A program made the translations under genes and the position numbers. Below the pieces are notes generated by a model. That model saw only the letters and a list, made by a program, of their open reading frames with translations. It was not told the DNA's origin and made no database searches. From Neonectria sp. B-13 (Eukaryota > Ascomycota > Sordariomycetes > Hypocreales > Nectriaceae): a DNA stretch of 64,000 nucleotides. Of this stretch, positions 32,324-44,300 are shown one piece after another; position 1 is the stretch's first letter, and every line of letters starts with the position of its first letter. The stretch is from NCBI GenBank assembly GCA_002682825.1, contig NOKP01000001.1, positions 4,901,296 through 4,965,295 of the forward strand. Reading direction: 5' to 3'.

Positions 32324-34400
32324 GTTGGTGGTTCCAGACAGAGCTCCCTCTTAGATGGCGAGCACCCAGAGTGTGATGTGAGACGCAACACTGTGGTGTG
32401 GATTTGGCAGAAACTTGAGCGCGCAATCACCCGCTCACTGATGTGGGCTGCAGTCGAGAATTAATGCTTCCAAGGGGAATTAGCTTTATATCTTGTTTGT
32501 CGACTGAGGATTCCTATTGAGGTTCAATGATGAAGGCAAGTGTATTTTCCGAAAATCAGCCGTGCAGAATCTCTACGTCCAGCGCTCTGGTTGCGCAACA
32601 TCTCACGCTGTCAAATTGCACAACAGGCCTAAGCCACATAGATATGAAACTGAACGGAGACTTGGCGGTATTGTAAATTCACAGATGAGGGATTCGGATC
32701 GCGAGTTATTTCATTTTCATTTGCTAATCTATGAGAACCCAAAGCGTGAGGTCATGCTGTTGTTGCAGCACACCAACGAATGGCTCCCGCTCCGGATTCC
32801 AAATCCCAGAAACCCCAAACCCATCCTGACTCAAATCGAGCTAGACCAGGCCGTCCAGAAGCGCCCGAGGCGAAAAGAAAACGACAGAAAAAGGAACACC
32901 CGAATATACATTCCAGCCACTTTTTGCCATCCTTTGGGATGCACGGAAATGCCCACGCCCGAAACTGAGCAATGGTGAAGACGCCTTGCGAGCCGACAAA
33001 CAGAGCCTCGTAGCAGCCTCACCAAGCGTTTCCGTTGTCCTCTTGTCCCGGGCCAAGTCAACCCCGCCAGTCCCATAACGTATCATTCCATATCATGAAG
33101 AGTAAACCAATGCGGTAGGCCTGAAGACACCCCACACCAAATGATTCCCCATTAAGCCAGTGCAAAAGAAGCAAACTTCCCGATAGAGCCCCTCTCTACT
33201 AATGCCAAAACCAGAAAAGACAACGTCTAAGATCGTTAATAATAAAAAACAGCCGCCAGGAACGCACTGGTGTGCTCAGCTAGACGTCGGGTTGTCCTGG
33301 GACGCCAGCGCATCATTCCAGTTGCGGGGCAGAAAAGCAGAAGAAAAACACATCAGACCGAAGAAAACCCATCCCATATTCCCATTTTTACCCGCTGAAC
33401 GCAATGCATGAAACCCCATCATGTAGACCCATTTTTGTGAACAGAGACCAACTTCTGCCACACCCAACAAAACACAAAAGTGTTGCAAAGAAATATATAC
33501 TGTCCTCAAAACTCTTTTCAAGTTTGTATCGTGAGGTGCCTCATGGAAGTCGCAAACAAGTAACGTGGTTCCTTCTGACTGAGGCGAGAGCCTCATGGCG
33601 AGTGCTCTCGATGCGAACCTCGGAGGACGTAAAACGAAATTCGACTTGTGCAAGCGCAAGTGGTCGGTGTCGCATCTCGAAGTCGTTGCGCACAAAAGAA
33701 AAGTGTACCGAGCGGCCGCGACACGCGGACCACCATTTTGTGGTCCAAGTCTTCATCTCATCACACTGCTCTGCCCTTTTCTAGGGTACCGAAACCAGTT
33801 GAGTCCTGGGGCAGTGTGATCATGCATCATCCAAGGGATCGGACATCGAGCCGACAACACTCGGTTTCTCTGCCGATGTTGAAGCCATGTTCTCAGACTC
33901 AATGATAATGCTGAGATATGCCGATTTCCATAACCGTAGTCAACGATCTCAAGGAGGACGTCATGTATCGATGACAAGACGTAGAAACCGCGTCTATCGA
34001 AACCGAACCGTGTAATGTAAAACCAGAAAGAAAAACCAAACGCCTGGTGTGACCATTATAGAACGTATACCAATAAAAGAAAACGTCGCGGTATAGAGGC
34101 AGTTTTTGGTGGCAATGCGGAAAACAAAAGATACCTCGTGTTGGGGCAATCTTCATTCACCCGCAGCGCCTGTGCCGAATGCAACGTAAGAAAAATCCCT
34201 GAGAATAATCCGCTGAAAGGTCATCGTGTGAACAATTTTGTCGTGCCTGGGTATCTGAAGATGCGAATGTATCGTTCTCGGGATACGCGTAAAGAAAATT
34301 CGTTGCCGTAAAATTGAAAGCCCTTACTTTTTGCAAGACCAACGCCCTCATGCGGAGAGCAATTAAGGCTCCTTCTTCGAGGAGGAAGAAAAATTCGAGA
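32324..34400. other. Intergenic region between two - strand genes, no gene seen
   Basis: 2.1 kb containing the NIP30-gene promoter (no - strand ATG for about 275 bp) and the 3' region of the cyclin gene. The stretch is somewhat richer in A and T than its neighbours, as expected for a long 3' UTR. Open frames are short and unrelated to known proteins. Confidence 0.5.
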
Positions 34401-35399
34401 TCAGCCCATAACTGGCTGGCTATAACCCTGGGACATGAAGTAGGGAACCTGCTGTTTCATAGGGTCCACACATCCAGGACAGCTGCACTCGGCCAACCCA
34501 TGCTCCCACATGTTCTGGGAGTAGGGGAAGTGGCCGGCATGGTTGTTGTGTCGGGATGGGTAGAAGCTGCTGTAGGCAGGAGGTTGAGGGCATCGGCTAC
34601 TGTACTGGGCAGCAGCCTGGGAGAACCACTCATTGTAGCGGGCATTGCTCGACGTGGCCGACATAGAATAGTCGGGAGTGCCGTAGCCCGAATCAGGAGG
34701 TGTGAGAGGGGCGCTCCAGGGGTTGTGGGCCCAGCTAGCCTCGCGAGAGCGGTAGGTGTGTTGCTGGGCCTTCATAGCCTGGTACCGCTCATACTCGGCA
34801 ACCTGCTCCTGCAGGTAACGAGAGTGGGGAGAAGTGCGGTGGCCACTGTGCCTGGCCAGCTCGGTGTCGATGGCGGGGACCAACGACGCGAGTCTCTCAC
34901 GGCTGACCTGGGCAGCCTGTCGCTTCTTCATGTCCTGCCATTCGCGCCAGTTGTCGAGCCAAGCTTGGTAGTCCTTGCTGAGGTCGAGGTTGACATAGAG
35001 GCGCCAGCCCATGGACTCAACCCAGTCGAACTCCAAAGCGTTAAGCTCGGAGACGGCGATGCCGCTGACCTCAGACCAAGAACGGTTCTGGAAGGTGTTG
35101 TCGTCAAGGAACTTGCTGCCGAGGAGAAGCGAAACAGTAAGGTATCGCCAAACCTGACCCTCAGAGGCCTTGTAGGGGCCTTGGCCCTTCATAGTGTTGA
35201 TTCTCTTGGCGAGGTAGTTCATTCCGAGGAGAATGGTGGTGCTTGGAAGTCGTGTCGAAGTGAGGATCTGAGAGACGAACTTGCGGAAGGGTGCAGTGAC
35301 CGGGGCATCAGGAGTCACAACTCGTGTCGCCATCTCGGCCACATACTCGGCCATCATGTCGACCTCATAATCGAGGACGGCACATACGCCTCCGGGCAT
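34401..35399 (-). CDS. Cyclin, PHO80/Clg1-like
   Basis: Single exon, 332 aa. The N-terminal 150 residues form a cyclin fold of the PHO80/Pcl type: MAEYVAEMATRVV, then FRKFVSQILTSTRLPSTTILLGMNYLAKRIN, the LTVSLLLGSKFLDDNTFQNRSW helix pair, and LNALEFDWVESMGWRLYV. Cyclins of this group pair with Pho85-type kinases and signal nutrient state, cell shape or morphogenesis. After a charged helical segment the C-terminal half is Gln/Tyr/Ser/Pro-rich and ends with a small CSCPGC cysteine cluster of unknown purpose. It looks closest to the Clg1 branch, which has a similar disordered tail; the exact orthologue is not certain. A very long ATG-depleted leader precedes it. Confidence 0.85.
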   Translation of the reverse strand: MPGGVCAVLDYEVDMMAEYVAEMATRVVTPDAPVTAPFRKFVSQILTSTRLPSTTILLGMNYLAKRINTMKGQGPYKASEGQVWRYLTVSLLLGSKFLDDNTFQNRSWSEVSGIAVSELNALEFDWVESMGWRLYVNLDLSKDYQAWLDNWREWQDMKKRQAAQVSRERLASLVPAIDTELARHSGHRTSPHSRYLQEQVAEYERYQAMKAQQHTYRSREASWAHNPWSAPLTPPDSGYGTPDYSMSATSSNARYNEWFSQAAAQYSSRCPQPPAYSSFYPSRHNNHAGHFPYSQNMWEHGLAECSCPGCVDPMKQQVPYFMSQGYSQPVMG

Positions 35400-35573
35400 G
35401 ATGAAGGTGTTTTGGGGGGGGTCCGACGAAGATCGAATAGCGACCTTTGTCGGGGAGAGACTGGCGTCGAAAAACGGGGAAACTGCTGTGGATAGAGGCC
35501 ACAGAGAAGTTAAGTCGAGTTCCGGTGTCAGTTGTTGAGAGCGGCGGAGCGAAAGGAGGGATCGACGCGAGAT

Positions 35574-35594
35574 TCAGTAGAGTGATAGAGCCAT
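35574..35594 (-). promoter_or_regulatory. Short upstream ORF (6 codons plus stop) in the cyclin leader
   Basis: ATG GCT CTA TCA CTC TAC TGA encodes Met-Ala-Leu-Ser-Leu-Tyr. It is the only ATG on the coding strand between the cyclin start at 35399 and position 36744, and begins 195 nt upstream of the main start. Confidence 0.45.
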
Positions 35595-36743
35595 TTAAGG
35601 GTGCTCCGAAAATGTCGTGTCGAGTGAGAATGCAGACAAGACTACCGGTGCGAATGTTCGAGAGATGGAGTTTCCAACAACGAGAATGGTCAACCGTAAA
35701 AAGGGACCTTCAGAAGTTCTGATGGAATCGAGGAAGAGTTCGAAGCGGTCGGTTTTCAATGGAGCCCTTGTAGAAACCTGAAAAGGGTCGAGAGGATCTA
35801 AGCACCCTTAGAAAAGTTAGCCCTCACAACTCTGTCACAAGTTGATGTCCGCGCTCAAGGTCTAGTCCAGCGAGTGTCCGTTGCGAGTATGCCGTACTGG
35901 TTGGGAAAGTAAGATCGGCGGCTAGGTGGAGACGAGTGATAGATCCGCCGGAGAGGCGCACAGGATCGTAAGGGCAGTGGCAAAATCGACAATGCGGTAG
36001 ATGATGTAACTTTGAATGATTCGTGGTTCAAGATGGCGTCCAAAAAGATCGAAAGTGGTGGAGTCGGATTTCGGGGGTAAAGCAACGATGCAACGGCAAC
36101 TCGCGGGCTAGACGCTCAGGTGGAAGGGAGACGAGATGGTCACTCACTGGAAGGAAAAGTCGCAGATGGACGAGGAGAGGAAGAGAGAGAGAGAGAGAGA
36201 GAGCCCAACGCTGCGATCTCCTTGAAGTTGCTGGAAGAGTGGACGACGCTTGGACGTAGACCACTAAAGCACAGAACCGTGGGGGAACAACAGCGACCTG
36301 CACCAGACAGCTGGAGAGGACGGGTAGAGGTGCTCGCGCGAAAAAGACCTGAATCCTGATGTCGACGAACCGCGGGGGAGGGTTCGTGACTGGTGGTTGT
36401 CGAGGGATTGGCGGATTCGGTTTTTGTCGTGGAGGAGAGAATGTGAGAGAGGGCTGAAGAGAGGGATGGAGAGGAAAAGGAAACGGAGGTGAGAGAAGAG
36501 GATGAAGGACGGACGAAGAGGAGGGAGAAGATGGGGAGATGGGAAGATGGGGATGGAGTGTGTGGAGGAGGAGGAGGGCGTGTGCCAGTTGAAGGATGGC
36601 CGGGCCAGAAAAGCCCAGTAACCCAGTTGCGCGCGTGTTGTGTGTGTGTGTGTGTGCAGAAGTGCGCAGAGTGTGCAGAGCGTCCCAGTCTCCAGAGCGT
36701 CCAGTCCAGCAATGACCAGCAGGGCAGTGGCCAGGCCAGGCCA
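35595..36743 (-). promoter_or_regulatory. Long ATG-free, pyrimidine-rich leader/promoter region of the cyclin gene
   Basis: No CAT on the + strand over 1,149 bp, hence no ATG on the coding strand, while ATG is frequent on the other strand. The coding strand is CT-rich, with (CT)n at 36183-36203 and (CA)n at 36638-36657. The pattern is the same as in front of gene A. I infer a 5' leader of up to about 1.3 kb, including the 6-codon uORF. Confidence 0.5.
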
Positions 36744-37891
36744 GCATGGAGGAGGCGTGGGTGGGAGCGGGTGTGGGCGTTGTCGTTGTCGTTGGCGTAG
36801 GCGTGGAGCAGGCGGAAAATGCATCCTTAGCCTGGCATGGCAGTGGCATGGCATGGCATGGCTTAGGGCGGGCAGATGGCAAGGCCTCGACGCTTGCTAG
36901 GTTCAGTTCCAGTTGGGGTGCCGGGCAGTGAGTGAGAAGGGTACCTGGTACGTACCCGACTACAACGGTTGGATCACCCGGCTGTTGCAGTGTGGGCCGT
37001 CCGTGGACACTGGCTGGCACTGCGAGTGGTGGCCAGTGGTTTGACTGGGCAGCGGGCGGAGGACGGAGGTCGGGTCCTTTTAGTGAGCCAGCCAGCGAAC
37101 GAACGGCAGCGGACGAGAGCGGGCTTGTCCAGGGAAGGGAAGGGAAGGGAAGGCCAGTGCAGGCCAGTGCAGGGCAGGGCAGGACAGGGCAGGACACCAC
37201 AGGCAGGTCCGGTACGGTACGAGTCACCTCTGTGGCCAAAGGTACACGCGTCGTGATACTCCCTCTACATCGACCTGCTGCCTTCACCACCACCCGGTGA
37301 CCGCACCAGTGCCTGCACAGCGCCATTTCAGAGGAACCTCGTATCAGTCACTAGGTATTCGTAGTACCCGACAGCAGACACCTCCTGCCCTCGATGCCCA
37401 TCCGTACCGCCCGCACTCAGGCTGCCCAGCACAGTCGCAGTGCTACTGCACCACCACGGAGCCCACACCACCAAAGGAGTCCACACCCAGCCCACCGCTC
37501 CACAGCACAGTCCAGTCAGGCAAGTTGTCCAGGCGTAGGCCCGCAGGCATGCCGGTCGCCCCCTAGGCAGTCCAGGACAACCCGACATGACATCGTAGGC
37601 CCTATTCGGACTTTGCCTACCTGGGCCAGGCCTGCTCTCAATCAAGTCTGGGTTGGAGTGGCCCCATGGCTGCTTGTCAGTTGCTGGCTGGCTTACTGGC
37701 TTGCTGACTTGCAAAGTTGCTGATGACTTCCCATCTGGCCGTGGTTGTGCTGCCAGCTCCATGGATTCTTACGCGCAAAGGACGAATACTGTACCTCGTA
37801 TTCCAAATGGGCAGGATTGGTAGATTTACAACACTGGGCAAAAGGGATGCTTTATCGAGATCAGGCAGCTCGCATGGAAGTTAACGCAGGT

Positions 37892-37926
37892 TGCCAGGTG
37901 CCAGGTGCCAGGCGCCAGGCGCCAGG
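37892..37926. repeat. 7-bp tandem array, five copies (TGCCAGG/CGCCAGG)
   Basis: Three TGCCAGG copies followed by two CGCCAGG copies with no spacer. Confidence 0.9.
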
Positions 37927-38370
37927 CAAGGGGAAATGGGCATCCTTCCACTCCGGTGCCTCCTGGAAGCTGTGGTTCATCCGCGTTCCGCCAGCAAGCC
38001 AGTCAGCAGTCCTGGACGGTCCCTTCCATCCATCCCCCCATCGGCGGCGGTACGTCCAAGCACCCTGAGTCCAGCCCGATGTCGAGGTACCCAACTGTCG
38101 GCTGTCCGGGGGCCGGGTCTCCTGGTAACTGTTTGTTTTTTTGTCCCTCACTCACACGCTTCCGCCTGGTCGGGGGTTTGATTTGCGCCTGTGCTTGCCG
38201 ACGGATGACCCTTGGGGCCTTGGCAGCCCTTGGCCTCAAATTCGGGGGGCTGTGGACACTATTTCTGGGTCTCGGGCCACTCACATCCCTCAGCTGATGA
38301 TGTCCCTAGGGGCCTGGGGTCCTCGGGGCGAAGGCGATGGCGGCTCCACCGAGCTTCGACATGGGAGTGG

Positions 38371-38398
38371 GTCTCAAGTCTCAAGTCTCAAGCCTCAA
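38371..38398. repeat. 7-bp tandem array, four copies (GTCTCAA)
   Basis: Three perfect GTCTCAA copies and a fourth reading GCCTCAA. Confidence 0.9.
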
Positions 38399-41300
38399 CC
38401 GTCCATTCGTCCACTCAGGAAGTTGGGGCTGCACGTACACCAGACTTCCAGTCTCCTCCTCGGTGCAGCTCCTTCCATGGGTCCACGCGAAAGCTCGTCC
38501 CTCTTTGGTGTGTATTCGTACCACGGCGGGCCTCCCTTGTGTGGCAAACGATCAAAGGTCGAATTTGGAGTGTGCAGTAGGTCGGATCCACGAAGTCTTT
38601 TTTTTTTTTTTTCTCTCTTCTCTGTGGATGACGTTAACCAGAACACTCTAGAGTACTCATACCCGTACGCCAGCGGCAAATATGCGTGCAAATCCCAATT
38701 GTGGGCGATTACTTCGGCGAGCCTGCCCAGCCCCGTAGTAGTACCTCAGTACTAAGGTACGATGTACTTCGTACAGTCTCATTCGTGTCGGGGCATCTTC
38801 ACGTTGCCGGGGTTGCCCTTCTCCTGCTCGGGCGCCCCTTCTCGGAGGCGCTCCTTCCTCTCGGGGCCCTTGGGGTGCGTCACTTGGTGAAGTGTGTGGC
38901 CAATGGATTTGTTTTGGGGAAGACCGGGTGGTTGGAGGACGTCACCAGTTGCCAGTCATCAATCACCAGCCCAGTCCACCACCAGTCAGTCATCAACCCA
39001 TTCAGTCACCACACCAGCCCTGGGCTTTTTTTACCCGGCAAACACTGTGTCCACTCCAGTGTACTTCGTACTTGCTCTCGACTTTTTTTCTTCTGGGTGG
39101 CGTCGACCACCAGTTCCCGACCACTCCATCCACGTCGTCATCATCCTCATCATCGCCTACCATCAAGCAGCCCTCAGGTTTCTTCTCCGACGTCTGCCTG
39201 CATCAGAATCAATGTCCTCTTGCCATGCGCCCGGTTGCTATGTTTGGATGGGAGATTGGCCCCCTGCGTAAACAATCTCCCTTCCTGCGACTCCTGTGGG
39301 CTGTGGCATTTATGCTCAACATAACAAACGAGAATAACAACAACATGGTGCGCCCCCAAGCACGGCTCTAGATGTCCAAATCGTGCCGTCGTCTCAGTCT
39401 CCCCTTCAGGTCTTTCCTTGGTCGGCTGATGGGGCGTAAATGAAGAAGGGGTGGCGGGACTAGCCTTCGAGGTGTGCTTCCAAAAACCCTTCCAACCTTT
39501 GTCCCATCCACATGCACGGGACCCATAAGGAACAGAGGAAGAATGGCACCGATGCCACCGACGGCCCCAAGGCCTCGGGTACGTACCGAACGTACCGAGC
39601 TGCCCAGAAGGACTTCGTACCAATTGCACAGCGACTGCAGGGATTTCGCACGCCGTCGATCAGACCTCACCGTTCTCAAGGGTGACCAGGGACGAGACAT
39701 GTCCTGGCGAGTACCAGGCCAGGATCGTGTCTACTGTGGGTCAGGGTTCCTCGACAGTCGACATTCTCGCACTCTCTGTCAAGCCATTTCATCAATAGCG
39801 TTTCTTGACGCCTAAGCCCCAGTGAGCGGGCCAAGCTCGTGGCCCTGCGCCGAGGGTCAAGGCAAGTCGATGGAGCGTCAGCATGTCTACTGCACGTCAG
39901 GAACCCAGCAAGCGGCCACACCTGAAATAACCAACAGACGAAACTCGGGAGTTTTGCTTCTCCGTCGAACTGACGCCCCTCTGAAGGCCTGGACGCACAA
40001 AAGCGCTGCATGGCATAGCCAGAAACCCACAGTCAAGCCCATGGCTAGGTATCTCGTGGGAACCAGGAACAATGAATGCATCTCCCGTGCTATCAACACA
40101 ATTCACGACTAGCAATGCCGATAACTAATATTACTCTGGGTCACTCTGCACCGGTGTGGGATGCGAAGATGATTCAGCCAGAGCTACCTCGGCTCTCTTT
40201 GCTGCCGCAGTCACACATGCGAAGCCTCATTCCTTCGTTAAAAAGTCAACGACATCTTTGAAGCGCCTGTAGCCAAGATCACCTGCAGCTCCGTCATCGC
40301 TCGAATCGCCTGTCCATTGTGCCACACTGCCACCCTTGATGGAGAATGCGGAGGGAAATGCCTCAGGCCCACCACGGGCAGCGTGCCACTCAAGACCAGC
40401 GTCGTGCCTTGGGGTACAGACGTGCATCAAGGAACAAACCCCTTTCTTTCACGCGACATCATCCACCGCAGCCACCGCTCCAGCCAAGCGCGTGCGTGCA
40501 ATGTACGTAACGCTCTTACCCCTCCCACTTCCCCAGCCTATTCACCGCTGCTCTCCTCACGTACCACCTGTCGCTCATCAAAACGGCGCTTCCCCTGACC
40601 ACCACCACGACCCCCCAGGGAGATTTGGGCCCGCATGTTGGGGGCACCAGATTACCGGCCAATAGCGCATTTCCCCAGGAGATTTGATTCATCAACTACT
40701 GACTGCGTCTCAACCATACTACCATGTGAGCACACTGTGGCCGAGCATAAAAGTGCAGAGTACTTCGAAACACCTCATAACAACCAGTTCAAGTAACAGA
40801 ATCTCTTTACCTATATGAGGTACCACCTGCGGCGCGAGCAAGTATAGTTCGAGTACCACTTCAACGACTCATGCCTACCAAAATAACTTCCTGCGAATAG
40901 CGAAGCTCCAGCAGAATCAAGCTGCCTCGCTTCCCTGTCGACAGGGAAAAGGTCTCTAGTTGATCTCTCCTGTAAAATATAGCACTAGGGGTTGCGTTCT
41001 CCAAGCACGCGGTTTCTTTGGTAGGGATGCTGACAGTCATTCAAACTCACTGGACATCACCCAATTCACGGTCATCAGAAACAGAAAAAGGTGTCCCTCT
41101 CTGGTGAAGCTCCTCAACTGCAAGGCCCCTCGCGCGCTAGCCGTTGAGCGCATCTCTAGTATGGAGTTAGGGCCTGAATGGCTTGGACTGGCTATTGTCG
41201 ATCTCGTGGACATGCCTGCAAAAGCTGACACGGACTTGGGACGCTACCTGTGCTTGACAGTCAACAATCCACGCCTGGATGTGCTTCACAGTTCACACCC

Positions 41301-44300
41301 AAATCCCGAAAGCTCATTGCATCGGGTCAAGTGCACGAAGTAGGCAACTCAAGACAGCCGACTTGAACCACCAAGTCGTATGCGGTCCGTGTAAGCATGC
41401 GCGAACTCAAGCCTCCCGGGAGCAATCAATCTCTTTGGCGTCTGGGGTATAAAAGTGAGGCCCGTTTGGGATGGCACCAACAGTCAAGGTCAAGGTCCAA
41501 CTTTCCAGTGTCCGGCTGCCCCATTTGACAGCGAGAGGTCCCCCCAGCCAATTGGAGCCATAGAGTTGGAAACCCTTGAGATTAGGCGCACACCTAGACT
41601 TACAACAGCGACACCAGTGTCCCAGCCTTGTTGAACTTGGTGACCATCATCAGTGAGAGGTTCACACGAGTACGAGATCTAAGAGCAATCGGCTACCGAC
41701 CAGGCTCCCTGCCAGATTGCGATGTCCGTCCAAGTGTCGGCGGTCCGAAATGGAACCTACTACACCGGTTTCAGATACAAGGCTGCTGGAGTGGCTGCGG
41801 CTATCCTTAATCAATGGAAATACCTGGCTGGGGGCAAGGCTGGTTATTCGTGCAATCATCAACCAGTGGCAAGACTTCAGGTTGGCAACACCAATCACGT
41901 CCGTGGCCTACCCGACAGTTCCCGTCGCTGGGTGTGAAAGCCATCTGGGGCACGCGGGTCCGCAGGATTGGGAAAACCTTAAGGTCGCGCGCTAAAAACA
42001 TTGAAGACGGACAACGCCACGTCCTGGGCGACCGAGACCGACCAGACCGCTGAGATGCTGCAAGGTGACCTTCTGTAGTCTGAAGAGGAGGCAAGGCAAA
42101 GGCAAGGCGGTTTATTCGGTTTACCAACAACTAAACATGTTAGTATGCAGGTCGCCCGATCTTGGGCCAGTGGAGTGCGGGTATCCAATCCTCACCGCAA
42201 TAAGGGCTTCCTTACTCGCGTGACAAGGCGAGACATTTGCCGACGCCATCCCTCTCTTCACACCAATGGACAGGCACCCGACGGCCGGCGCTTTCATCGT
42301 CCTGGTGAAGCGCCTCCGATGAAGGCGGGCTCAGATAATGGAGGCTGCACTAGGTACCGGTGCGACCCCGACTACGGGCAACTATCCAGCCATGTTAACG
42401 ATACTAGTGGCCCTTGTCAACGCCGTCAAGTTGAGGTGGTTTGCGTCTGTCGAACCGGACTTTGGAATGGATCATGGAGTCAGTGAATGCTGCATGCGCC
42501 CACTTTTGTCCTTGAGGCAAATCCAACGGACGTGAGGGTTTTTTTTTTTTCTTCCTCGTCACTGACGCCGATCGACGCATGATTGGCCTTGATTGGCGTC
42601 TGGACCATGGATCAATTTGGCCATGGTCATATTTCGCTGTGTGTCTCTTATTCTCCAGGCGTCGGTACGAAGTACGTTCGTCTAGCGTTGCATCCCATTC
42701 TTCCCTGGGTGCAGTGCGCGCCCGCAACTAATCGAGGCAAAGAGGGGGATTCGTAAGAATGCATTGGCCAGTCAGTTTCCGGCGCTCAGGCACGAGTGGT
42801 CAGGGAGTTGAGTGGTTGTTTAGAGGCGGTGAGTGAGAGCCGCCACAACATCCAATACAACCCGACAGCGCAATAAGGCTTCATTCAACAAGGAGAGAGA
42901 CAGCTACGAAGTATGAGAGATGCCAAAACCATGAAACTTCACTCGATAACGGCGGCTAAACCAGCGGCCTACAAGTCGACCATTCCCGAAGCCATTTAAT
43001 TACAACAACACTCCATCAGATACTACCCTGGAGGCTTGGACCGGTCCACGAATAGTGGCTCCTGACTACTTGAAGTGAACAAGGTCTTCTTCTCCAGCTC
43101 CAGAGACACCTATGCCCATGGTTATTTGACATGCTGCATCGGGCCAGCGCCTGCATGCATGCATCGGAGCAGTGAGCGTCGCATCGGAAGGATCGAGAAC
43201 GGTACCATACTGGAGGAATGGGCAAAAGGTGACAGCATCAGCAACCCCGTTGCCACGGGCCCAGCTGACTGGCTGTTAGTTCTGTCCTCGGCGGGCTGTC
43301 GTTGCTGGTCACTGGGTGGGCTATTGGGGAATTCCGGGCGTGGAGATGTGACAGGCGGCGCATGGGGGCCGCGTGGGCGCGTAGGCAAGTCTGCCTCCGG
43401 CCCTCCGCAGCGACGACACCCTTCTGTTTTGCATTCGTTGCCGGTGATCAGCTTGATGGAAAATCAGAAACATCTACACCAAGTATTACACCAAGTACTG
43501 GTCAGTGATCAGTGCGAACACTCTACTGTACCCAACCCATTCCGTCTGCAAAGTAGACTACAAGACTCACCTCACCCTGGGTTCCTGGCGGAACGGGCAC
43601 CGGCGGCACGGCCGGGGCAGCCGTCGCAACGAGTCGCCCGGCGATACGGGTCAGCCATGATTGGTGGCGGCCGAAACGGGCGACGGAGCCCTTGGGCTTG
43701 ATCTTAAGCAAGCCTCGTCCAGTCTGGTTCGCGGGCTATCCGTCCGCGGAGAGAAGAGCAGTCTCAGACCGACCCTCACCAGCGGCAGCTTACCTGAGAT
43801 GATGAGGTGAGGTCACGGACAGTCAGTCCACCGTTCTGAGTTGCGGTGGGCTTGTGGCCACACCACTCCCGTGTCGATTGGGCGTCCAAGACTTGAGGCT
43901 ATTGTGCCTCTGCTTCAGCCTGTGGGTATCATGGATGTTCTCCGGTGTGTCTAACTTTTCTTGCCCGCGGCTTGGTACAGCCTGCAGATACCTGCCCGAT
44001 TCCCGTGCGTGGTGCTCGGTCCCCTGCCAGCTATCCTGCAACCATTTGCATCCGGAGCTGGTCAGGTACATATCGTGTACAGTACATTCCTGTACGTACA
44101 CTATGGACAAGGGCACGATGCCCTCTTGGCGACCATTGCTCTCAATCTCAGACCGGCAGCCTGGGTCGGCCATGGCCAAATCGCAGGCAAGAGGCCAGGC
44201 GTCATCATGCATCCTAGTGAACCCGCCGACGTGGATGAGGGAGGGACGGGGTTTACCGTTTAGGCCTTTGGGGGGCCACACTGAACACACTCTACGCATA

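Noticed and set aside
36028..37326. A 430-codon open frame on the - strand upstream of the cyclin
   Set aside because: It opens with a non-ATG codon, is low-complexity Pro/Ser/His/Thr, and spans the ATG-free leader. It reflects pyrimidine-rich composition, not a protein.
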